Translations under genes and position numbers: made by a program
Notes under the pieces: model-generated
Told to the model about the DNA's origin: nothing
The model's input: only the letters and a program-made list of their open reading frames with translations
Database searches by the model: none
Shown: one piece after another, positions 1 through 10,310 of the stretch
How the letters are laid out: the number at the start of each line of letters is the position of its first letter
Numbering within the stretch: position 1 is the stretch's first letter
Assembly (NCBI GenBank): GCA_036653535.1
Contig: JAVVTR010000001.1
Location: 310,001-374,000, forward strand
Length of the DNA stretch: 64,000 nt
Origin: JAVVTR01 sp036653535
Lineage (GTDB): Bacteria > Bacteroidota > Bacteroidia > Bacteroidales > P3
Direction of reading: 5' to 3'

Positions 1-3000
1 CTATATAAAAATCATCTACCATTAACATATTTCCAGTATTGGCTGAAATACAATGAATTCCTATATAGACTTCTTCCCCAGCGTAAGGCGTTAAATCGGC
101 TTGAAATACGCCCCATTGCGGTCCAATTTCCAAATAATTACCCTGAGAAATTATAGTAAAATTGGAAACAAGCGTATCTTTAACAGAAACTCCCACGGTG
201 TAGCGTTCTTTAGAAGAAGAAGCACTTAATTGACGTATAGAAAAATTAACTACATCTCCATTGCGAATTCTTCTTTTTGGAGCTATAGCCCAATCGTCAT
301 TTGCCGCTCCTACTGCTCCAAAGAATGCCATGTATTTATTTCCGCTAAATGGAAAAAGACTTTCATTACTACAAACTGGTTTTGTAGTAAAAGGATTAAA
401 CACCATCGCTGCTATAGGAGCACCCATATGTGGATAATCTACATTGCTTACGCTGGCGGTTCCTTTTTGGTCTAAATCCATTAAAGTCCACGGCTTAAAA
501 TCTATAGAGAAATCGTCATAGCTTTCATAGCTATCGAAATAATAATCTCCTATATCATTCCACCCGAACACAATATCGGCCTGAGCGTTTTGTTGATTAT
601 ACTTTACCTCTGCTTTTAACGCATATGGAGGAATTTTATTTTCGTGTAGCACTATTTCTTCCACGACAGAACCGACTACAGTTAAGGCCGTGTCTATATA
701 TTTGATGTATCCTTCCTTGTAAATTTCTAATAAGTAGGTTCCTCCAACCATCTGGTTGAACGTTTTTATTCCAGAACTATCTAAAACTTCGTTATAAGAA
801 AGTCCGGTATATTTATTTTCCAAATATAGGTTTGCTCCTTGTATCCTTTGCCCATTATCGGTGGTCACCTTTACCGTTAATGAATTTATCACTATATTAG
901 CCTTAAGTTCTATCCCTACTTGCTTCGTTTGTAAAACATTCAAAGCCGTATCGATATAGGACGTATATCCATCTTTTGCTACTTGTAAGGTGTAAATTCC
1001 AGGCAATAAATTATCTAATATAACTAAGCCGTTAGAAAGAGCATTCGCTTGATAAAAATGAGTTGTATCCTTATTTAGAACCATTTTCGCTACCGCATTT
1101 TCAGCACTCTTTCCATCAGAGGTTGTTATTTGTAGGGAAAGAATTATATTACTTAATGACATGGTTAAATCGCCAAAATCTATAACTCCCGTTGTATCGG
1201 GTATTTTTACAGAATCGGTGTATTTATTATAAGAAATTCTATCCAAAGTAATAGAATAAAAACGATCTATTTTAGAAAGAGTAAACTCATAAATTCCATT
1301 CCTATCGGTAGTATCCTTATAGGTTAATTTTTCCGAACTACAAGTAAAGTCAACAGCTACCCCTTGTAAGGGAGAATGGTCTATAGAAGAAAGCACTCGA
1401 CCCCGAACCTTTATAGGTTCTTTCCCTTGCAAAAAAATAGTATCGGATTCCTCTTTATATATTGGAATATCCGTTTGGGTATAATGGGCATAATCGCGGT
1501 GTTTTAAACTAATGGTATATAATCCTTTGGCCAAACCTGGGAATGTTACGATGGCAGTATCGCATACCGAAGTTAAACTCTGGCTAAATTCCTCTGTGGT
1601 TGTTTGGCTTTTGAGTTTTATTACGGCATCTTTTAAAGGAGCACCTACTGGCCGTCCCCAAACAAATACAGAATATGTATATAAATTAGCGGGCAAGGTA
1701 ATAATTCCTAAGTCTTGGTTGGTATCTCCAATAGAAATCGTACGTGGGGTAAACTTATATTCCGGTGCTTTCACATCTAATACATAAGCTCTACCTGTAA
1801 GACTTGTTTTTATTAAAAACTTTCCTGAAGCATCAGTAGTGTCTATATAAACCACTTTACCATTGGTTAAACTTACCACGGCCTTTTCTACGTTCTGTTT
1901 TGCTTCATTTTGTATCGTTCCCGTAACATACACGCTGGGTCGATCTATCGAAAGACGAATGCTTGGATATTCACTACTTGTTTGCTTTTCGGTGTAAGGA
2001 ATAGGTTTAGCCGTATCGTAATATATATAAGAACCATCTTGATAATAAGAGCGTTTACGATCGAGATGAGTACTTTCGGTAGTATAAAAACTAAAACTAG
2101 TATATGCACTATGCCCTTTTTCCAATAAAACTACTAAGTTTTTACCTTGATAGGTATAGCCTTGGCCTAAATCTAAACTTAAGTAGGTTGGGTCACCCTC
2201 GCTTTTTATTTGAACGGTATCTTGTACTACTTGTTTCAAAGCGGAGGCATCTATCCAAAAGGATTTTAAAGACATCGAATCGGTTTCTCCCAACCATATT
2301 TTAATGGGGTAACGATGCTCTTGTGTATTGGGCATGTGAGCAAAAGCAATACTTTTAATTACCGTTCCTTTTTTTATACCTAACTCCTCGGGGTAATAGA
2401 GAGTTTCATTTAATGTATATTTCCAATTCGTTGACCACGCTCCACTAGAAGAGGTTTTGGTGGTGGTTCCCACTTGCACTTCCCCATAAAATTCATCACG
2501 AACCAAAATATTACCAATTGTTCCCTTATTATTTACACTATCCTCATCGCCTATTAAATTTACTTCCACATAAATTCCTTGTAAATTCCCCACTTCGAGC
2601 GGAACAAAAGGAATTTCTATCGTTTTAGTTTTCAAAAACTCTAAGGAATCCCCCTCTATCTGAGCCAAAATTGTTTGATTTTGCTTCAATTGTACTGTAT
2701 AATTTTTAGCCGTTTGTTTGCCTATGTTTTGTATCTCTGCCTGAACCTGTATCTCCATATTTCTATTACATTCCTTGGGCATAATAGTAGACACCACTTT
2801 CAGATCTTTTTGAGGATAGATAACCGCCGGTCCTTGTATATAATCTATCATTGGTTCCGCTTTACCTACAAAAGCTATAAAAAAGTTCCCCTGAGGTAAG
2901 TTTTCTATAGAATAATTTTGGATAGTCCTTTGCAATTCTCCGTTACCATCCGCTCCTTCATAGGTATGAAGCAACTGCCAATTTTTTAAATCCGCACTAT

Positions 3001-5269
3001 AAATTACCGATAAAACACAAGCATCATTGCTCCAATGTTTAGCATAAAAAGAAAGCTTATCGCCGGATTCTATATGTAATTTGGGGGTAATAAGCGTATC
3101 GAATTCTTGAGTGTTATTTTGATATGCCGAATAGTCTCCTCTATAAGCATGGCTGGAGGAATTATAGGCATGCCATTTGTTCTTCAAGGAAGAAGTTTGC
3201 CTCCATAAAAACGGAGGGAATTCTCCATTTTCAAAAGATTCAAATAAATCGCCTTTCCTTTGAATATTACCAGAAAGGATAACAATACTATCTCCTAATC
3301 CATTTTGAACCAACACTAAACTATCTTTATAGGATTTTGGCACTGCTTGAGAAAAAAGCACTTTTAAGGTTTTGGAACTCTTGGGTTCTATCGTAAAATT
3401 AGATTCTAAAACCGAAAAAGGAGCCTTTATTTTTACCCTACTTATTTCTACCGGAGCTATCCCTGTATTTTGTATAGTAAACGATAAGGTATCCGATTCC
3501 TTATTCGCCATTAGTAAATCGAAATTCAAAGTGTTCGGCGAAATTTTTAAAACTCCTATATAAGGAGTTACGTTTATTTTTTGCTTATTGGATATATTGT
3601 TGGTTAAATCCTCATCTAAAGCCAATATTGCTTTAATATAAAGCTCTTTTGTAGAGGGAACCGGCCCCCAATAGAATTTCAAATTTAAGCTATCCTTAGC
3701 GTTAATATTTTCTGAAAAAGTAGTATCTTTCAACACCTCTCCATTTTGATTTAACAATTGTAGTTGTATGGAATTCTCCTTTGTGCTTCCCCAATTTTTT
3801 ACCTCAACACTAATAGGCACATCGGTTCTTTCGTTATAAGAAGAGGGAATATTACTCGAAGCCAAATACAAATCATGACTTGGGCGTATGGGATCTGTTA
3901 AAAGAATATTATCTATATTAAACCTATATCCTGCTATTGCAATAAAGGCATTCGAAGGAAGCGTAGATAAATCTATAGTGTTTTTAGTATAAGATTGTGT
4001 ATTATATTGAAGATCGGCTAAGGTTTTTAGAACTGTATAATTTTGCAAATCTGTAGAATATAAAATTTGTAAATCTTTACTACTATAATTTCCATCTTTC
4101 AAAAAGAAAATTAAATTTCCTTTATTCACCTTGGGACCTATTAAAGTATCCATATCCGTGGAGGTAGATTGGAGGAAATTATCTCCTTGGTAGGCCCCTT
4201 GCTTAGCAATTTTCCAATTATTGGTTCTAACTCTAAACAAATTAGGAATAGAGGAAGATTCTTCAAAGGTTTCTAATAGAGACCCTTGCTTATAGGCATA
4301 GGCCTGTAATGTTAAGGTCTTATCGCTACCATTGCTTTTGAAAATTACAGACTGTGAATATTCTTGACTCGTAGTAGGAGTAAAAACAAAATGCAAATCT
4401 ACACTTTGCCCTATGCCAAGGCTAATCGTAGATAATGTTTCCTGTAAGGTGAAAGGAGGTGCTAAATTATCTATATTGCTAAGGGTTAAGGTTCCTCCTC
4501 CAACATTACTTACATTAAGTACTTTTGTTATGGGTTCGGAACCAACTTCCGTCCAACCAAAATCTAAAGTAGAGAGCGAGAGTTTTGCCTCTGGTGTGGT
4601 GGGGGCTTCTCTATACGTAAAAGTAGTATTGGCACGCATCCGTCCTCTATTTATCTTATCGGAAGCAATAGAAGAAGGATCCGTAAAGGAGATATTATCC
4701 TGTTTAAAAAGCAAACATCTATTCAAAGAAGAAGTATCGGTTGCGTAAAATTCTTTGTTTTCCCAAGCAGAAGATTTTACTGGAGCACTCACACAGACCA
4801 CCAAATTTTTAGTTCCATCGTAGAAAAAAGGAGAGGAAAGTGGCAGGGTTAACACCGTTTGCCCTTTATAGTTTACTCCCTGTATAGCCGCAACTTTGGT
4901 CATAGCCCCTACAGAAAGAAAATGCAAATTTGGATCTCCCGGAAATTCATTTAAATCGGTGTAGCCAATATAAACCTCTACCGTATGATTAAAATCTTTC
5001 GTAGGAGCCGAAAAAAAAGTATAAGATAAGGCTGTAATTTGTTTATTGCTTAATTTTTGTAATTCTTCTTTAGTATAAATAGTTTGTGATACACTATATC
5101 CATAGAAAATAGCCACAGGAGCCGACATCATATTATAAACCCCGGAATTGGGGGTTGTCTCACTGGATTCTTTACTACCAATAGAAAGACTTGCGTCTTG
5201 TCCAAAACTAAACGCTACCGAAAACAAAACCAAAATTCCTATTAGCCAAGCCCACATTATTCGTTTCAT
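1..5269 (-). CDS. Giant secreted multidomain adhesin-like protein, 3' end cut by window
   Basis: The minus-strand frame is open from the ATG at 5269 to the window edge, about 1,756 residues without a stop, so the C-terminus is missing. It begins with a signal peptide (MKRIMWAWLIGILVLFSVAF, then SFGQ). Next come choice-of-anchor D/DUF1573-like beta modules (the segment LSTLDFGWTEVGSEP is typical), alternating with jelly-roll 'choice-of-anchor J'/cleaved-adhesin modules marked by phrases such as GNFFIAFVGKA. A string of carboxypeptidase-regulatory-like beta-sandwich repeats follows (VTGTIQNEAKQNVEKAVVSL; VRGRVLSSIDHSPLQGVAV). A final cleaved-adhesin module runs off the edge (NDDWAIAPKRRI, then MLMVDDFYI). 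Proteins of this build in Porphyromonas relatives are outer-surface T9SS cargo, so a sorting domain is expected beyond base 1. Function (adhesion or protein binding) is inferred from domain type. Confidence 0.85.
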   Translation of the reverse strand, partial: MKRIMWAWLIGILVLFSVAFSFGQDASLSIGSKESSETTPNSGVYNMMSAPVAIFYGYSVSQTIYTKEELQKLSNKQITALSYTFFSAPTKDFNHTVEVYIGYTDLNEFPGDPNLHFLSVGAMTKVAAIQGVNYKGQTVLTLPLSSPFFYDGTKNLVVCVSAPVKSSAWENKEFYATDTSSLNRCLLFKQDNISFTDPSSIASDKINRGRMRANTTFTYREAPTTPEAKLSLSTLDFGWTEVGSEPITKVLNVSNVGGGTLTLSNIDNLAPPFTLQETLSTISLGIGQSVDLHFVFTPTTSQEYSQSVIFKSNGSDKTLTLQAYAYKQGSLLETFEESSSIPNLFRVRTNNWKIAKQGAYQGDNFLQSTSTDMDTLIGPKVNKGNLIFFLKDGNYSSKDLQILYSTDLQNYTVLKTLADLQYNTQSYTKNTIDLSTLPSNAFIAIAGYRFNIDNILLTDPIRPSHDLYLASSNIPSSYNERTDVPISVEVKNWGSTKENSIQLQLLNQNGEVLKDTTFSENINAKDSLNLKFYWGPVPSTKELYIKAILALDEDLTNNISNKQKINVTPYIGVLKISPNTLNFDLLMANKESDTLSFTIQNTGIAPVEISRVKIKAPFSVLESNFTIEPKSSKTLKVLFSQAVPKSYKDSLVLVQNGLGDSIVILSGNIQRKGDLFESFENGEFPPFLWRQTSSLKNKWHAYNSSSHAYRGDYSAYQNNTQEFDTLITPKLHIESGDKLSFYAKHWSNDACVLSVIYSADLKNWQLLHTYEGADGNGELQRTIQNYSIENLPQGNFFIAFVGKAEPMIDYIQGPAVIYPQKDLKVVSTIMPKECNRNMEIQVQAEIQNIGKQTAKNYTVQLKQNQTILAQIEGDSLEFLKTKTIEIPFVPLEVGNLQGIYVEVNLIGDEDSVNNKGTIGNILVRDEFYGEVQVGTTTKTSSSGAWSTNWKYTLNETLYYPEELGIKKGTVIKSIAFAHMPNTQEHRYPIKIWLGETDSMSLKSFWIDASALKQVVQDTVQIKSEGDPTYLSLDLGQGYTYQGKNLVVLLEKGHSAYTSFSFYTTESTHLDRKRSYYQDGSYIYYDTAKPIPYTEKQTSSEYPSIRLSIDRPSVYVTGTIQNEAKQNVEKAVVSLTNGKVVYIDTTDASGKFLIKTSLTGRAYVLDVKAPEYKFTPRTISIGDTNQDLGIITLPANLYTYSVFVWGRPVGAPLKDAVIKLKSQTTTEEFSQSLTSVCDTAIVTFPGLAKGLYTISLKHRDYAHYTQTDIPIYKEESDTIFLQGKEPIKVRGRVLSSIDHSPLQGVAVDFTCSSEKLTYKDTTDRNGIYEFTLSKIDRFYSITLDRISYNKYTDSVKIPDTTGVIDFGDLTMSLSNIILSLQITTSDGKSAENAVAKMVLNKDTTHFYQANALSNGLVILDNLLPGIYTLQVAKDGYTSYIDTALNVLQTKQVGIELKANIVINSLTVKVTTDNGQRIQGANLYLENKYTGLSYNEVLDSSGIKTFNQMVGGTYLLEIYKEGYIKYIDTALTVVGSVVEEIVLHENKIPPYALKAEVKYNQQNAQADIVFGWNDIGDYYFDSYESYDDFSIDFKPWTLMDLDQKGTASVSNVDYPHMGAPIAAMVFNPFTTKPVCSNESLFPFSGNKYMAFFGAVGAANDDWAIAPKRRIRNGDVVNFSIRQLSASSSKERYTVGVSVKDTLVSNFTIISQGNYLEIGPQWGVFQADLTPYAGEEVYIGIHCISANTGNMLMVDDFYI

Positions 5270-5320
5270 AATATTAGTTTTTAATAATTTACCATCAATA
5301 ATCTTCTTCTTTTACGAAAA

Positions 5321-5365
5321 GGTACCTTTTCTACTTCCTCCAAAAGAAAAAGTAGAAAAGGTATC
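5321..5365 (-). terminator. Hairpin terminator after the 1228-residue adhesin gene
   Basis: A 16-bp stem pairs 5321-5336 with 5350-5365, with one G:U pair and a 13-base loop. Read on the minus strand it follows the stop of the upstream gene by about 10 bases and is followed by TTTTCG. It therefore separates the two adhesin genes into distinct transcripts. Confidence 0.65.
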
Positions 5366-5374
5366 CTCAAAATT

Positions 5375-8300
5375 TTAATATTTTATAATTCTTTGGGAAT
5401 AAATCGAAGTGGAAGTTTTAAGTTGTAAGATATATACTCCCTTTGGTAATAGGGTGGTGGAAATATCCTTTTCGTTCTTCTTAGAATAGAGTATAGTACC
5501 AGAAGTAGAAATCAAAGATACTTCATAGTGCTCAGCCGTAGTATTTATATGAATTACATCTTTAACCGGATTGGGGTAACATTCAAAGAGAACCTCTTTG
5601 TTTAATTCATTAGCAGTAGAATCTTTTTCACCTACTACATTAAATAAAACTTCCTGCGTGTTTTCTAAAACTCCATCCGTAACTTTAATTACAAAATAAA
5701 CATTCCCTTTTACAGGAGCCATCCCTTTAATATGCCCACCATCTACTCCGTTATAGGTAATATTTAGCCAAGAGGGTAAACCTACAGTACTAAAAGACAT
5801 AGAGTCGCCATCGGGATCCACTGCTTTAAATTCATAATTATATTCTTGAGCTATAGGCAAAGTAGAAACAGAAGTAGTAGTGAAACGGGGAGCCTGATTA
5901 TCTATGGCTGAAAATTCAAAGTTTTCAAACCAAATATCATCCAAAAACATAACTAATCCATTTTGATCAACCGTATGACGAAGAGCTACATAAATTTTCT
6001 TTCCATTATAAGAGCTAAGATCTACCTTAAATTCTGTAAATTCTCCGGTAGAAATATGGGGCAAGTCTATTTTATCGTAGCCTTTCAACACTTTAAAACT
6101 ACTAATGTTATTTCCTGTTTCACTAACCAAAACGGATATTTTATGTAAGCTAAAATCTTCCGCATTTCCGTAAGATTTAGCATAAAAACGCATCTTGGAA
6201 GTAGAAGTAGCCATCATAGGATCTGAAATTAACCAATCTTCGGCAACTGCTGCTGAAGATGCACTGGTAGCAGGCGAGCAGGCATAAAGACATTGATCGC
6301 CAGATACAGGATATACATTTCTCCAATCGGCCTCTTTTACATTCATTACTATAAAGGAAAAAGGAGCACCTCTGTGAGGATAATAAATGAGAACCGGCTC
6401 TACAGTAGCTAAACCATCCACATCCACAGTAGTAAAATTATGAATATTGGTAAGAGAAAATGGTTCATCATAATCGAAAGTGAAGCAACGACTTTTGGTA
6501 TTCAAGGCTTGTCCTCTCACTGGAAATTTAGAAGATAATCCATTTTCACATTCTACGGTCATGGAGTCAGTAAATATTCCTGGAGTAATAGCGGTAAATG
6601 TAATTTTAAAGGGCATATTAACTCCGGGAGCAAGATTGGATCCCACTTGTAAATTGGAAGAGAAATTACTACTGTTGAAAGTAACGGATTTTATTTTTAA
6701 ATTCGCCGCTCCATCATTGGTAAGATATAAGTTTTTAGAATCTACCGATATTTTAGAATTAACTACTCCGGCATTCCATTCGCTATAATTATAAAGGATT
6801 TTTCCATTGGCAGAATATTCTCCTAAATGCACATTATCTAAGGCAGAGCCTGTGGACTTAGCATAATTGGAACAACTATATCTCCAACGCATATAAACTT
6901 TTTTACCTGCATATTCGTTTAACACAAACTTCGCTCTACGCCAATACATAGTATCATGATTAGCTTCGGAAAGAAAACCTAAAGTTTTCCATGTCGCTTC
7001 ATCTTCTGAAATTTCAAAGAAAATAGTGTCGGCTCCCGCAACTTTACTTAAAGGAGGAAGCAAATTTGGATTATCGGTAGTAAGTAAACCGGAAGGAGCT
7101 GAATTGCCCCACATAAAGGCCATTTGCATCTCAGGAGTAGAGGGTAAGACAACGGGGGGCATAGCCAATACAGAAGTTCCTTCAAATGCACCGGAATAAG
7201 CACTATATTTACCTTCATAAGGGAAAATATTGCTGCGCTCCCACTGTGCACGTTCCGAAGCGGTAGCAAAAGTTCTCCATCCATTGGCAGGGAAAGTTGC
7301 TTCTTCGAAACCACTGGTATAAGGAAAGGTTTTTATGGTGGGATCCAACATGGTAACAAAACTCCAAACCTCCGGATTTTTAGCCTTTCCAGCATTATTT
7401 TTAGGTGTTACCTGCCAATAATAAGTACTGTTAAAATTCAAACCAGAAACACTAACTTGCGATGAAAGAACCGTTGTATTTAAAACATTCCCTAAATTAG
7501 AAGCAGTAGTACCTACTTTTACTTCATACGAAGTAGCATGTAAAACTGGATCCCACGACAAAATTAAATTATTAATATATTGATCTTTTGCTTTGTCGGC
7601 CGGCTTAGGATGATTGGCAGAGTTAGGAACAGCATTGGCTCCATATAAAGGAGGTAATACTACATTATCTACATACCAGGTACTCGTTAAAACATCGAAC
7701 GATATCTCGCCATTGAGAGTAAATAAAAATCGAACATAGCAACTATCCGATTTAGATGCCAAATTTATTTTCATCCGCTGCCATACGGTTTCCGCAGAGG
7801 GAGTAGTGGTATAAATGGTAGACCAAGACTTACCCCCATCGGAAGAAAATTGCACCTCATTTACATTATCACAAACAGAACCAAATTGTTCGTCATCAGC
7901 ATAATCTATAAAATCGAAACCTATATAGTGAGAACCCGTAGATAAATCTAAACGAGGAGTCTGCAATACGCCCTTAGCGGCAAAATTAATATATGCGCCA
8001 TAATATCCCGAACTGGCCGCATACATGCTTTTAGACCAACCATCCGTTGTGGTCCATCCAATAGGAGGGAATCCATCGTTTTCGAAACTTTCTAAGGTGT
8101 AATTGGATGGAAGTGCTATTTTAGTTCCAGACAAAGCTAATTCTACACTACCCCCGTTGGTGTTTATTTTCAAAGTGGCGGATTTGGCTCCTGCTTCGGA
8201 AGGAGTATAGTACACGGCAAATTTTACAAATCCGTTTTTAAGCAAAGACACGGCAGAAGTATCTAACATACATTTGAAATCGGTTCCGTTTAAACCCTCT

Positions 8301-9061
8301 AAAGAGGTTATTCTTAAAGTATCTATACCTACATTAGTTAAAGTGAATGCTTCCCCCGAAGAAACAGTAACACCCATATAGGATTGAGGAAAAGTATAGG
8401 TAAGTGGATTTAATTGAGGTACAGGGTTTAAAATGGGAGTATATTTCTTTAATTGAACCATATCCAATTTAAACATATTTCCTTTTCCTCGTTCAAAGTT
8501 GTGATAATACCAAGCTATTTTCACTTGCTTACCCTTGTATTTAGTAAGATCTATTTCTGATTTATAGTGTTGGAAATTTGCCCACGGAAAAGGAACGCCA
8601 CTGTTAACCATTGCTACTTCGTGAACCAACGACCAAAGGGTATCCCAAATAGCTCCCTCGTTAGTACTTATTAAAAGCCAAGTATTATACGTTCTTGGAT
8701 CTAAGGCCTCTTTCTGTGCTTGCCATAAAAAAGAGAGCTGACAAGATTGATCGGATGGTAATGCAATGCTTGGCGTAATAAGCCATTCTTTTTTAGGATG
8801 TTCCGGATAGTCGGTAGGCGTTTGATAAACTTTAGTATCGATATAGGCAGCTTTCATACCCTGTAGGGTGCCTTTCGTGTCTATAAATTGGTACCAATGT
8901 AAATAAACCGAATCGGAATGATCTTGGATAGTTTCCCAACCAGCAGGAGGAAAAGTGTTTCCTTCAAAATCTTCAGAAAACAAAGGACTCTGTGCTTGTA
9001 ATTTAGAAGAACAAAAGCACAAAAAAAACAAAACCATGGAAATTAAAACATACTTTTTCAT
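5375..9061 (-). CDS. T9SS-secreted multidomain adhesin-like protein
   Basis: 1,228 residues. A signal peptide ends near LQAQ (residues 1-24). Four choice-of-anchor J/cleaved-adhesin jelly rolls follow at roughly 25-205, 325-480, 590-760 and 895-1080; recurrent cues are FENDGFPPIGWTT, FEEATFPANGW and WYVDNVVLPP. Between them lie choice-of-anchor D modules (about 230-315 and 780-880) and a fibronectin III domain (about 485-575). Near 1085-1150 is a putative-Ig (He_PIG/cadherin-like) domain with the YEFKAVDPDGDSMSF signature. The last ~70 residues are a type A T9SS sorting domain (ECYPNPVKDVIHI, then GVYILQLKT, ending QRIIKY). The protein should cross the outer membrane by T9SS and stay surface-bound. 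The related domain in gingipain-type haemagglutinins binds host proteins; whether this one does is inference. Confidence 0.9.
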   Translation of the reverse strand: MKKYVLISMVLFFLCFCSSKLQAQSPLFSEDFEGNTFPPAGWETIQDHSDSVYLHWYQFIDTKGTLQGMKAAYIDTKVYQTPTDYPEHPKKEWLITPSIALPSDQSCQLSFLWQAQKEALDPRTYNTWLLISTNEGAIWDTLWSLVHEVAMVNSGVPFPWANFQHYKSEIDLTKYKGKQVKIAWYYHNFERGKGNMFKLDMVQLKKYTPILNPVPQLNPLTYTFPQSYMGVTVSSGEAFTLTNVGIDTLRITSLEGLNGTDFKCMLDTSAVSLLKNGFVKFAVYYTPSEAGAKSATLKINTNGGSVELALSGTKIALPSNYTLESFENDGFPPIGWTTTDGWSKSMYAASSGYYGAYINFAAKGVLQTPRLDLSTGSHYIGFDFIDYADDEQFGSVCDNVNEVQFSSDGGKSWSTIYTTTPSAETVWQRMKINLASKSDSCYVRFLFTLNGEISFDVLTSTWYVDNVVLPPLYGANAVPNSANHPKPADKAKDQYINNLILSWDPVLHATSYEVKVGTTASNLGNVLNTTVLSSQVSVSGLNFNSTYYWQVTPKNNAGKAKNPEVWSFVTMLDPTIKTFPYTSGFEEATFPANGWRTFATASERAQWERSNIFPYEGKYSAYSGAFEGTSVLAMPPVVLPSTPEMQMAFMWGNSAPSGLLTTDNPNLLPPLSKVAGADTIFFEISEDEATWKTLGFLSEANHDTMYWRRAKFVLNEYAGKKVYMRWRYSCSNYAKSTGSALDNVHLGEYSANGKILYNYSEWNAGVVNSKISVDSKNLYLTNDGAANLKIKSVTFNSSNFSSNLQVGSNLAPGVNMPFKITFTAITPGIFTDSMTVECENGLSSKFPVRGQALNTKSRCFTFDYDEPFSLTNIHNFTTVDVDGLATVEPVLIYYPHRGAPFSFIVMNVKEADWRNVYPVSGDQCLYACSPATSASSAAVAEDWLISDPMMATSTSKMRFYAKSYGNAEDFSLHKISVLVSETGNNISSFKVLKGYDKIDLPHISTGEFTEFKVDLSSYNGKKIYVALRHTVDQNGLVMFLDDIWFENFEFSAIDNQAPRFTTTSVSTLPIAQEYNYEFKAVDPDGDSMSFSTVGLPSWLNITYNGVDGGHIKGMAPVKGNVYFVIKVTDGVLENTQEVLFNVVGEKDSTANELNKEVLFECYPNPVKDVIHINTTAEHYEVSLISTSGTILYSKKNEKDISTTLLPKGVYILQLKTSTSIYSQRIIKY

Positions 9062-9557
9062 AGGTGATGATTTATGATTTTTTTAACAGACGATTATTTA
9101 TACTATAATTTTAAAAATTAGTTTCCATTATTTTATGCGATGTTTCCTTGGTCAAAAAGCGGTATTTACTGAAAATTTCAACCCTTTTAAAGAAACAGAA
9201 TCGCAAATATATATATATAAAATGGAATAAAGTAAAAAAAAAATAAAAAAATATATACACAAATTTAAAAATAGAAGAGATGATTTTTTAGAAAAAATAG
9301 AAATAAAACGTCTTGCTATAATCAAAAGGCAGTTTCGCTCAATCATGGCAAAATTCAAAATATGTATTAGGAAAATATTAAAAAGTAATATCCATTTTTC
9401 TACTTAATGCTATTAAGCAAAGATTCTATGTGCTTATAAAACAGATTTACTAAAAAAGGTATAGTCCTTTAGTTTTGACAGGTAGGTTTACCAATAATTT
9501 GTTTTTGGCGGGTTCCGAAAAGCCTTAAAAGAGTAGGAAAATAAATTTAATAAAAAG
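9062..9557. other. Long AT-rich divergent intergenic region
   Basis: No gene is supported in these 496 bases. The left part holds a -7 element for the minus-strand adhesin gene (9204-9211). The right part holds a weak plus-strand promoter-like pair: TTTG at 9474-9477 and TAATTTG at 9495-9501, one base short of TAnnTTTG. After that comes the duplicated leader that precedes the next gene. The centre is A/T homopolymer-rich, including a run of A around 9230-9255. Confidence 0.5.
9204..9211 (-). promoter_or_regulatory. Bacteroidota -7 element for the adhesin gene
   Basis: The minus strand reads TATATTTG, an exact match to TAnnTTTG, about 143 bases upstream of the start at 9061. No convincing TTTG -33 box is seen at the usual spacing, so this rests on the -7 box alone. 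Confidence 0.45.
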
Positions 9558-9567
9558 ATGAATTTAA
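9513..9567 (+). repeat. Duplicated leader, copy 1 (matches 13639-13698)
   Basis: Two blocks are shared with the region ahead of the gene at 13689. The first is TTCCGAAAAGCCT (9513-9525 and 13639-13651). The second is an identical 41-bp stretch (9527-9567 and 13658-13698) that spans the ATG and the first codons of both genes, so both proteins start Met-Asn-Leu. The spacer between the blocks differs by five bases. The pair indicates either a duplicated ancestral gene start or a shared control element. Confidence 0.85.
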
Positions 9568-10118
9568 ATAATGTAAAAGTAAAAATGACTTTTTACGAAA
9601 TTTCGGAAAAAGAAAAAATCGAAATTAATAAAGAAGCTATGGAAAAATCGGAGATCTTTGCTCAGGTATGTACTTTCACCCCGGAAGGAGTGTTGTCTTT
9701 CTGTCGAAATTTTAAAAAAGAGAATGGCAATAAGGCTTCTCGGGGAGAATATTACCAGGAAGCTCCACAAAATACTCTCGGCTTGCATACCATCTTTGAA
9801 AAAAAAGCACCTAAGAGTTTCGAATATGCTGTATTAGCACATATTTTGCTTGCCCAAGGTAGAATTAGATCTAAAATTGTATGTTCTTCGGCAAATGGAG
9901 AAGATAGTAGCCATGCTTTTGTTCTCTATTTTCAAAATGGGAAAAAGATGATTTTAGATGCAGCACTACAAGAAGAGATAGTGGAATTAGATTCGGATGG
10001 CATTTATAAACATTATAGCAAAAAACGCAACCAAACCATGCTGTATAACCAAAACATTAAACATAGCATTTTGGTTTCTCCATTGGAAGATGTTCCTGAT
10101 TATAACCCTCAAAAATAA
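9558..10118 (+). CDS. Putative transglutaminase-like protein of the DUF2589 locus
   Basis: 186 residues, no signal peptide or membrane segment. I do not recognise a named family. Residues 84-135 can be laid on a transglutaminase-like core: the run SFEYAVLAHILLAQGRI resembles the catalytic-helix pattern C-x-E-Y-A-x-L-x-x-x-L-L-x-x-x-G-I. It is followed by His119 (SSHAFVLYF) and, 15 residues later, Asp134 (KMILDAAL), the usual His-to-Asp spacing. The position of the catalytic Cys is Ser87, so the enzyme may be inactive or the match may be only structural. The start at 9558 lies inside the leader duplicated at 13689, which supports it. A strong terminator follows, so the gene forms its own unit. 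The fold is inference; the residues are seen. Confidence 0.6.
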   Translation: MNLNNVKVKMTFYEISEKEKIEINKEAMEKSEIFAQVCTFTPEGVLSFCRNFKKENGNKASRGEYYQEAPQNTLGLHTIFEKKAPKSFEYAVLAHILLAQGRIRSKIVCSSANGEDSSHAFVLYFQNGKKMILDAALQEEIVELDSDGIYKHYSKKRNQTMLYNQNIKHSILVSPLEDVPDYNPQK

Positions 10119-10139
10119 TAGAGATATTATAGAGTAAAA

Positions 10140-10170
10140 CGAGCCAGCCATAGGTTGGCTCGTTTTTTTT
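10140..10170 (+). terminator. Rho-independent terminator
   Basis: A 10-bp stem pairs CGAGCCAGCC (10140-10149) with GGTTGGCTCG (10153-10162), with one G:U pair and a three-base loop. Eight T residues follow. It sits 21 bases after the stop at 10118. Confidence 0.9.
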
Positions 10171-10310
10171 GACTACAAATACTCCTCTTTAGGTTGTCTG
10201 CCAAAAAAAAATGCTACTAATACAACAGATAGTGGTAGTAGATTTTAAGCCTCTACTTTTACCCACGTAAACCTACAAAACAAAAAATAATTCTTTAAAA
10301 AACAAAAATT

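Noticed and set aside
4413..4748. A 111-codon plus-strand frame in the first adhesin gene
   Set aside because: It is antisense to a frame with continuous adhesin-like modules, and its composition is that of a shadow frame.
5321..5365. The inverted repeat as part of a mobile element end
   Set aside because: It fits a transcript terminator in place and size, and no matching end or target duplication is found nearby.
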